Part shown: in pieces, positions 1 through 4,202 of the stretch
Layout of the letters: each line of letters opens with the position of its first letter
Position numbering within the stretch: position 1 is the first letter of the stretch
From: a virus
IMG/VR virus record: IMGVR_UViG_3300042453_004093
Coordinates: 1 to 28,734 of that record
Reading direction: 5' to 3' (one strand)
Length of the DNA stretch: 28,734 bases
Notes under the pieces: generated by a model
The model's input: the letters and a program-made list of their open reading frames with translations, nothing else
Databases searched by the model: none
What the model was told of the DNA's origin: nothing
Position numbers and translations under genes: made by a program

Positions 1-1
1 G

Positions 2-112
2 GAGATCCATGACCTGCTCGCCTACGTCGTCGCGAGTTACGAGCGCAGCGGCGTGGACTTCGGCGCTGTTGCCAACCTGCCCGAGTCGGTCATCGACTGG
101 GTTGCGCAGTGA
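2..112 (+). CDS. C-terminal end of an unknown protein (cut by window edge)
   Basis: An open frame enters from the left edge and ends at the TGA at 110-112, giving the last 36 residues. It finishes with a short acidic and hydrophobic stretch (ESVIDWVAQ). The stop overlaps the GTG start of the next gene in a GTGA junction, the same tight coupling seen through the rest of the early module, so I read it as a real gene rather than chance. No family is recognisable from this fragment. Confidence 0.6.
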   Translation, partial: EIHDLLAYVVASYERSGVDFGAVANLPESVIDWVAQ

Positions 113-324
113 GCGGGCGCACGTACATCGTCAAGGTCTATCGGCACGCCAGGTTTGGATGGATTGCCAGTGCTCGGACGGCGGACGGCAACTCCCTTTG
201 GTGGATGACGGCGACCGGGTGCACGCGTCGACAGGCGATCCGCCGAATCAAGCGCAAACTTCGCAAGCACGAATGCGAGATGGCGTGGCAGCACGACGAA
301 GAGCAGGTTGAGGTCACCCTATGA
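109..324 (+). CDS. Small basic phage protein, paralogue of the gene at 779
   Basis: This encodes 71 residues from a GTG that overlaps the previous stop. The protein begins SGRTYIVKVYRHARFGWIAS, contains a TATGCTRRQAIRRIKRKLRK stretch that is strongly basic and probably helical, and ends in an acidic VEVTL tail. It aligns along its whole length with the protein at 779-991: same V-R-RF-W-A pattern, same TGC-S/T-R-AIR core, same V-E-V/I-E tail. The two flank the RuvC-like gene. I do not recognise a named family. The predicted fold (beta strands, then a basic helix) would suit nucleic-acid binding, but that is inference. Confidence 0.75.
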   Translation: MSGRTYIVKVYRHARFGWIASARTADGNSLWWMTATGCTRRQAIRRIKRKLRKHECEMAWQHDEEQVEVTL

Positions 325-782
325 CCCTCACCATCGGCATCGACCCCGGCGTCGCCGGCGCCATCGCCGTTGTCAACGCCGCCAACGAGGTGCTCGTCTG
401 GGACATGCCGACGATCGAGGTGCGTGGCAAGAAGCGCATCTCGGCCCGGCATCTGCGCGACCTGCTCGTCGACATCGGCCCGGCCGTCATGGTCGTCGTC
501 GAGGACGTCCAAGGCGTGCAAGGCTCCGGCGCCACGTCGGCGTTCTCGTTCGGCCGCGGCTGCGGCGTCATCGAAGGCGTGCTCGCCGGGCTCGACCGGC
601 CCGTCACCTACGTGTCGCCGCAACGCTGGACGAAGGATCTCGGTGTCGGCTCCGACAAGGGTGCGCACCGCCTGGCGGCGCAACGGCTGTGGCCGCTCGA
701 CGACCTGTTCGACCGGGTCAAGGACGACGGGCGGGCCGACGCTGCGCTGCTCGCTCACTGGTGGATGAGGGGGCTGGGGTGA
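321..782 (+). CDS. RuvC-like Holliday junction resolvase
   Basis: A 153-residue protein with the RNase H-like resolvase layout. An N-terminal first strand carries IGIDPGVAGAIA with catalytic Asp8, an internal strand VVVEDVQ carries the glutamate, and the C-terminal DDGRADAALLAHW supplies the final acidic pair. These match the RuvC family catalytic tetrad, and length is close to cellular RuvC. Phage versions usually act on branched DNA from replication or recombination, often clearing junctions before packaging. The ATG overlaps the previous stop (ATGA), and the gene lies between two paralogous small genes. I am confident of the fold; the exact substrate is inferred. Confidence 0.88.
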   Translation: MTLTIGIDPGVAGAIAVVNAANEVLVWDMPTIEVRGKKRISARHLRDLLVDIGPAVMVVVEDVQGVQGSGATSAFSFGRGCGVIEGVLAGLDRPVTYVSPQRWTKDLGVGSDKGAHRLAAQRLWPLDDLFDRVKDDGRADAALLAHWWMRGLG

Positions 783-991
783 GCGGCGGCAAGTGCATCG
801 TCACCGTCGAACGGTGGTCCAGGTTCACGTGGGTAGCGATTGCCCAGCATCGCGCCGAGCCGCAGACATGGGCAACTGGATGCGCCTCCACGCGTTCGGG
901 GGCGATTCGTGTTGCCTGTCGGGCTCTCGGCAGGGAGATCCGCAGGCTGGCATGGAAAGCCGATGTGGAGCGGATCGAGGTCGAACTGTGA
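779..991 (+). CDS. Small basic phage protein, paralogue of the gene at 109
   Basis: This encodes 70 residues from GTG 779, which overlaps the resolvase stop. It starts SGGKCIVTVERWSRFTWVAI, continues through ATGCASTRSGAIRVACRALG and ends ADVERIEVEL. This is the same arrangement of strands, TGC motif, arginine-rich helix and acidic tail as in the 109-324 product. The nucleotide sequences have diverged well beyond simple recent duplication. Function is unknown. Two paralogous copies around a junction resolvase suggest a link to DNA processing, but nothing in the sequence proves it. Confidence 0.72.
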   Translation: MSGGKCIVTVERWSRFTWVAIAQHRAEPQTWATGCASTRSGAIRVACRALGREIRRLAWKADVERIEVEL

Positions 992-1200
992 CCCCCGACC
1001 CGACACCGATCCCGGCGACCGGCATCACCCGCGACGAGCACGACGAGCTCGTCGCCGCCAAGGGTCGGCCGCTCACCCAGGGACCGATCAGGCGGCGACG
1101 CCAGGTCGACGACGCCGCCGACCTCGGCGGCATGACCGTGCTCGACGGCGTGCTGGCCGAGCACCTGAGGAACGAGAAGAACAAGGAGGTAGGGGAGTGA
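988..1200 (+). CDS. Hypothetical small charged protein
   Basis: This encodes 70 residues from GTG 988, overlapping the previous stop by 4 nt. The N-terminus is proline-rich (TPDPTPIPATG), then comes a charged segment with a run of arginines (GPIRRRRQVDD), and the C-terminal third (VLAEHLRNEKNKEVGE) looks helical. No motif points to a function. The gene is accepted as real because of the tight overlaps at both ends and codon use like its neighbours. Confidence 0.65.
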   Translation: MTPDPTPIPATGITRDEHDELVAAKGRPLTQGPIRRRRQVDDAADLGGMTVLDGVLAEHLRNEKNKEVGE

Positions 1201-1382
1201 CCAAGGATGAGCTGTACCCCGTCATCGACGAGGTGCTGCACGAACGCAGCCACCCGTACACCAACGCTGGCAGCGCATGGATCGACATCGCCCCATTCGA
1301 CGATGTCCAGTTGAAGATCCACGAACTGGCCGAGGCGCTGTGCGACGCCATCGTCGAGCGCATGGCGGGAGGCCCGTCGTGA
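1197..1382 (+). CDS. Hypothetical small acidic protein
   Basis: This encodes 61 residues. The GTG start at 1197 overlaps the upstream stop and is preceded by an AGGTAGGGG ribosome binding site. The product is acidic and probably alpha-helical (KDELYPVIDEVLHERS near the N-terminus, IHELAEALCDAIVERM near the C-terminus). Its last residues (GGPS) and stop codon are written by the first copy of the junction cassette at 1368-1390. No family recognised. Confidence 0.66.
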   Translation: MTKDELYPVIDEVLHERSHPYTNAGSAWIDIAPFDDVQLKIHELAEALCDAIVERMAGGPS

Positions 1383-1390
1383 GCGGTGAC
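1368..1390 (+). repeat. Gene-junction cassette, copy 1
   Basis: GGAGGCCCGTC sits directly against a start codon, followed by GTGAGCGGTGAC. The first half is the Shine-Dalgarno sequence plus spacer and the second half encodes the start (MSGD). The TGA at 1380-1382 inside the start codon overlap ends the upstream gene. The same 23-nt layout recurs at four more junctions. Confidence 0.85.
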
Positions 1391-1735
1391 ATCGTGGAGC
1401 GGCTGCGGGACTGTGGCGTGTTCACGACCACGGACGAGAACGGTGACGTTCAGGCCGGGATGAGGCTCGTTTCACCGAAGGACTGCAACGAAGCCGCCGA
1501 CGAGATCGAGCGGCTGCGGGCCGAAGTTCTGCGCAAACACGATTACGGCTGCCGCATGGATGCGTTGGCCGAGGAACGGCTCATGGAGATAACTCGGCTG
1601 TGGCTCGCTGGTGCGGCATTGGCTGAAGTTGCTTTGTATGCGCGCTCCTGGATCACGCCTGTGGCTGCGATGAACTTTCGCGACCGGCTCGACGCTGCCC
1701 TCGCCGCATGGCAGGAGGCCCGTCGTGAGCAGTGA
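1379..1735 (+). CDS. Hypothetical helical phage protein, paralogue of the gene at 2257
   Basis: A 118-residue protein beginning MSGDIVERLR, with the motif CNEAADEIERLRAE at about residues 38-51 and ending AALAAWQEARREQ. The gene at 2257 has the same three landmarks in the same order but lacks the middle. Proteins of the 'D-I-V-E-R-L-R ... EAADEIERLR' type are common in phage genomes and have no assigned function; the heptad-like pattern suggests a coiled coil. The start is fixed by junction cassette copy 1. The middle (residues 55-95) has more A/T-rich codons than the ends. Confidence 0.8.
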   Translation: MSGDIVERLRDCGVFTTTDENGDVQAGMRLVSPKDCNEAADEIERLRAEVLRKHDYGCRMDALAEERLMEITRLWLAGAALAEVALYARSWITPVAAMNFRDRLDAALAAWQEARREQ

Positions 1736-1736
1736 G
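1714..1736 (+). repeat. Gene-junction cassette, copy 2
   Basis: GGAGGCCCGTC followed by GTGAGCAGTGAG, with the downstream start at 1725. Here the upstream gene reads through in the other phase (EARRE) and stops at the second TGA of the cassette (1733-1735), giving an 11-nt gene overlap. Confidence 0.85.
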
Positions 1737-2003
1737 CCAATGACTGATGACAAGTGCCCGCATTGCGGACACGTTCCACCACCACCCTCTGCTGGCTGGC
1801 ATCGCACCGACCAATCACGAGTTGTCGAACTTGAAGACGAGTACGAAATCACCGGCACCTTGCCCGTTGGCGGTTTGGTTCGCACCGAAGAATCTGTGTC
1901 CATGATTGCTCGACGCCGATGGACAACCGAACAGTTGTGGGTTCGGCGGTGGGTTGAGGGTCAGTGGTTGCGAGAAGGGCAACGACCAGGAGGCCCGCCG
2001 TGA
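1725..2003 (+). CDS. Hypothetical protein with a CPHCGH zinc-binding-like motif
   Basis: This encodes 92 residues from GTG 1725, set by junction cassette copy 2 (an ATG at 1740 is a weaker alternative because it lacks the ribosome binding site). Near the N-terminus is DDKCPHCGHVPPPP, half of a zinc knuckle; no second Cys pair follows. The remainder is mixed, with a tryptophan-rich end (WTTEQLWVRRWVEGQW). It ends GGPP in cassette copy 3. Function unknown; base composition is less GC-rich than in the structural genes. Confidence 0.72.
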   Translation: MSSEPMTDDKCPHCGHVPPPPSAGWHRTDQSRVVELEDEYEITGTLPVGGLVRTEESVSMIARRRWTTEQLWVRRWVEGQWLREGQRPGGPP

Positions 2004-2011
2004 GCAGTGAC
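1989..2011 (+). repeat. Gene-junction cassette, copy 3
   Basis: GGAGGCCCGCC followed by GTGAGCAGTGAC, with the downstream start at 2000. One base differs from copies 1, 2 and 5 in the ribosome-binding half. The upstream stop is the first TGA (2001-2003). Confidence 0.84.
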
Positions 2012-2260
2012 CCGCGCGTTGGTACCGAATACCCGGCTCTTCGCCATCTGGTCGCTGGCCTGGTGGGCGACAAGCACCGCCACCGCTACACATCGTCGGC
2101 CCATTTCAAGATGGCGGTCGACCAGATCGCCGCCATGCTCCCTGCCTGGGTCGATGGATTGGCCGCACAGTCAGACGCCTACGACGTGGATCACCAAGCC
2201 AGGATGCTGCAGATGTTGGAAGGCTTCAACGTCGCCCCCATGCGAGGAAGCCCGTCATGA
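2000..2260 (+). CDS. Hypothetical phage protein
   Basis: This encodes 86 residues from GTG 2000 (cassette copy 3). The N-terminal half contains HRHRYTSSAHFKMAVDQIAA and the rest is a helical segment (MLPAWVDGLAAQSDAYD). I have an impression of similar small proteins in other actinophages, without known function. The product ends GSPS, encoded by cassette copy 4. No catalytic or metal-binding pattern is apparent. Confidence 0.7.
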   Translation: MSSDPRVGTEYPALRHLVAGLVGDKHRHRYTSSAHFKMAVDQIAAMLPAWVDGLAAQSDAYDVDHQARMLQMLEGFNVAPMRGSPS

Positions 2261-2268
2261 GCGGTGAC
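2246..2268 (+). repeat. Gene-junction cassette, copy 4
   Basis: GGAAGCCCGTC followed by ATGAGCGGTGAC, with the downstream start at 2257. This is the only copy with an ATG start. Identity with copy 1 continues past the cassette because the two downstream genes are paralogues (MSGDIV). Confidence 0.84.
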
Positions 2269-2460
2269 ATCGTAAAGCGGCTGCGGCGCATTCATGGCGG
2301 TTCGGCAGTCGTGGAGGTAACGCAAGAGGCCGCCGACCAGATCGAACGACTGCGCGCCGCTGGCGATGCGCTGGCCGAGGTGGTGGCGTGGTGGGGCGAG
2401 GGTACCAGTACGGGCGACGCCGTCCTCGCAGCATGGGAGGAGGCCCGTCGTGAGCGCTGA
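2257..2460 (+). CDS. Short paralogue of the gene at 1379
   Basis: A 67-residue protein beginning MSGDIVKRLRR, with TQEAADQIERLRAAG in the middle and ending VLAAWEEARRER. It shares these start, middle and end landmarks with the 118-residue product at 1379-1735 but lacks about 50 central residues. Start set by cassette copy 4, stop by the second TGA of copy 5. Probably a small coiled-coil protein. Function unknown. Confidence 0.78.
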   Translation: MSGDIVKRLRRIHGGSAVVEVTQEAADQIERLRAAGDALAEVVAWWGEGTSTGDAVLAAWEEARRER

Positions 2461-2461
2461 C
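2439..2461 (+). repeat. Gene-junction cassette, copy 5
   Basis: GGAGGCCCGTC followed by GTGAGCGCTGAC, with the start of the first WhiB-like gene at 2450. The upstream gene ends at the second TGA (2458-2460), as at copy 2. Confidence 0.84.
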
Positions 2462-2845
2462 TGGCGCACCCTCGCTGCCTGCCGTGGGCTCGACCCGGAC
2501 CTGTTCTTCCCCGCTCGGGGCGACTCGTTCACCGCTCGCAACGCCCAGGCGGTCTGCGCCGCCTGTCCGGTGGCCGAGCAGTGTCTGGAGTTCGCCATCG
2601 AGGTCGGCGAGACAGAGGGCATCTGGGGCGGTCTGTCCGGTCGGCAGTTGCGGCAGGAGAGGCAGCGACGGGCGGGTGGCCGCAAGGGACCGAAGCCGGG
2701 CACGACGCTCAAGCCGATCAAGCACGGCACCACCAGCGGGTACAACGCCCACCGCTACCGGGGCGAGCGACCTTGCCAGTCATGTCGTGAAGCGGCAGCC
2801 GCCTACAAGGCCGAGCGGGAGCGCAAGCGGGAGCGGGCGGCATGA
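2450..2845 (+). CDS. WhiB-family [4Fe-4S] transcriptional regulator with C-terminal CxxC extension
   Basis: A 131-residue protein from GTG 2450. It has the four Wbl cysteines Cys11, Cys36, Cys39 and Cys45 (ACRG; CAACPVAEQC) that hold the iron-sulfur cluster, then GIWGG at 57-61, the turn that in WhiB proteins contacts the principal sigma factor. A basic region (RQERQRRAGGRKG) follows. The tail has a second module, HGTTSGYNAHRYRGERPCQS, continuing to a CxxC pair, and a charged helix. Wbl proteins are confined to Actinobacteria and their phages, so this gene sets the host phylum. A role in host or phage transcription is inferred. It is followed directly by a second Wbl-like gene. Confidence 0.92.
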   Translation: MSADWRTLAACRGLDPDLFFPARGDSFTARNAQAVCAACPVAEQCLEFAIEVGETEGIWGGLSGRQLRQERQRRAGGRKGPKPGTTLKPIKHGTTSGYNAHRYRGERPCQSCREAAAAYKAERERKRERAA

Positions 2846-3228
2846 ACTGGGCCGAACTGCGTGCGCAGCTCGCCTGCACCGGCCGTGGCGACGAGATGGT
2901 CGTCGACGCTTGGCGGCCGCAGCACCAGCGCGCCAGGCAGGAACGGGCCGGGCTCGCCATCTGCGCCGACTGCCAGCACCTCGACCGGTGCCGGGCGTGG
3001 GTGCTGCGCCACGACGACGACCCGTCGCCGGTCATGGTCGTCGGCGGCATGACACCGGGGCAGCGGCGCAAGTACCGCCACGGCGGCGACGCCTGCGGGA
3101 CAGCCGCCGGGTACTGGCGGCACCACCGCAACGGCGAGGAAGCGTGCCGACCGTGCAAGGCAGCAGTGAACGAGGCGCGACGGGACTACCGGGCGCGACG
3201 CAAGAACGAGGGAAGGGGAGCGGCGTGA
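2842..3228 (+). CDS. Second WhiB-like protein, with the same C-terminal CxxC module
   Basis: A 128-residue protein whose ATG overlaps the upstream stop (ATGA). Four cysteines have Wbl spacing: Cys12, Cys41, Cys44, Cys50 (CADCQHLDRC). The usual G[VI]WGG turn is replaced by VVGGMTP, with no tryptophan, so sigma-factor contact may be altered. The C-terminus repeats the module of the preceding gene (CGTAAGYWRHHRNGEEACRP, then KAA) and ends in a basic helix. The tandem copies probably arose by old duplication or by successive acquisition. The Wbl assignment rests on the Cys pattern and on the neighbour. Confidence 0.82.
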   Translation: MNWAELRAQLACTGRGDEMVVDAWRPQHQRARQERAGLAICADCQHLDRCRAWVLRHDDDPSPVMVVGGMTPGQRRKYRHGGDACGTAAGYWRHHRNGEEACRPCKAAVNEARRDYRARRKNEGRGAA

Positions 3229-4202
3229 GCCACACGTTGTATGACCACGAAAGATGGCGGGATTTGGACGGCGGGCGCGACCTCACTTGCGCAATCAGTT
3301 TCGGCCCACGCGGCGCTGCTGACGCTCATCTGGAGTTGACCAAATCGTGGCAGCATGACGGCATCAACTGCCGAGCGCTCGGCGCGAGGCGTCAAGCGGG
3401 CCTGTATGTCGGCGATTCTTCCGACAGTCACATCGCGAGCATTCACTGCGACAACATGCGCCGTTCGGAGGTGATGTGGGTCGCGCCTGGAATGTGCGAT
3501 CTACTGGTGACTGCTGCTGACTCAATTGAAGTTGAGTACCGACTGTCGCAGGAACTGGTGCCGATTCTTCGAGGCTTGTGCTTCTTTGCCTCAACCCTGG
3601 CGGGTGAAGGACTGCTCCGAGACCAGGGCCATCCCGTTCCAGTGGACGCCATTCACTGGTACCCGGCCGTTCGTTTGGATCGGCAGGGAAATGCTCATCC
3701 GATTCTCATGATCGATAGCTACGGCTGCATGCGAACTCCACACGGTCAAGCGCTTGTGTTTTCCGGCGGGTCGGAATGGGAGTTGGGGCATGGCCTGACT
3801 GACCGCAGCCACGATCACACAGCAGACGACCGCGATGAATCAGTGTTTGAGGACCGCCGACTACTGCTCGCGCTCTGGTCATTGATGGAATCCCGCGGTG
3901 TCGTTGACGTCGTCGAAGAACCACTGGACAGGGCGACCAGGCGCAGGATGGAGCGCAGCGATATGCCGCTGGATGCCGTGCGCGTGATCTACCTGCGTGG
4001 GTCGCGTGCCCAGACAGTGAAAGCACATCTGGAAGAAGTGGCCTCGTATCGCCATCAGTGGATCGTGTCGGGCCATTGGAGGTCGCAGCCCTACGGGCCC
4101 AACAGGGCACTACGACGACAGGTGTGGATTTCGCCATACATCAAAGGTCCTGCTGATGCGCCATTGCTGACGGGCCCGAAAGTGAAGGCATTGGTGCGAT
4201 GA
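3225..4202 (+). CDS. Hypothetical protein with lower GC; C-terminal motif of an actinophage family
   Basis: This encodes 325 residues from GTG 3225, overlapping the previous stop and preceded by GGAAGGGGAG. The N-terminal 230 residues show no motif I recognise. The C-terminus has a strand (AVRVIYLRGS) and then a tryptophan- and proline-rich segment (YRHQWIVSGHWRSQ; WISPYIKGPADAPLL). I recall such endings in uncharacterised actinobacterial and phage proteins, but cannot name a domain. Two 60-base stretches that I counted in this gene are 57-58% GC, against 68% in the start of the next gene. It may be a recent arrival. Function unknown. Confidence 0.78.
   Translation: MSHTLYDHERWRDLDGGRDLTCAISFGPRGAADAHLELTKSWQHDGINCRALGARRQAGLYVGDSSDSHIASIHCDNMRRSEVMWVAPGMCDLLVTAADSIEVEYRLSQELVPILRGLCFFASTLAGEGLLRDQGHPVPVDAIHWYPAVRLDRQGNAHPILMIDSYGCMRTPHGQALVFSGGSEWELGHGLTDRSHDHTADDRDESVFEDRRLLLALWSLMESRGVVDVVEEPLDRATRRRMERSDMPLDAVRVIYLRGSRAQTVKAHLEEVASYRHQWIVSGHWRSQPYGPNRALRRQVWISPYIKGPADAPLLTGPKVKALVR

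Noticed and set aside
1368-2461. CRISPR or transposon repeats at the five junctions
   Set aside because: The repeats are tied to start codons in fixed register and are separated by coding genes of varying length; there is no transposase and no target duplication.
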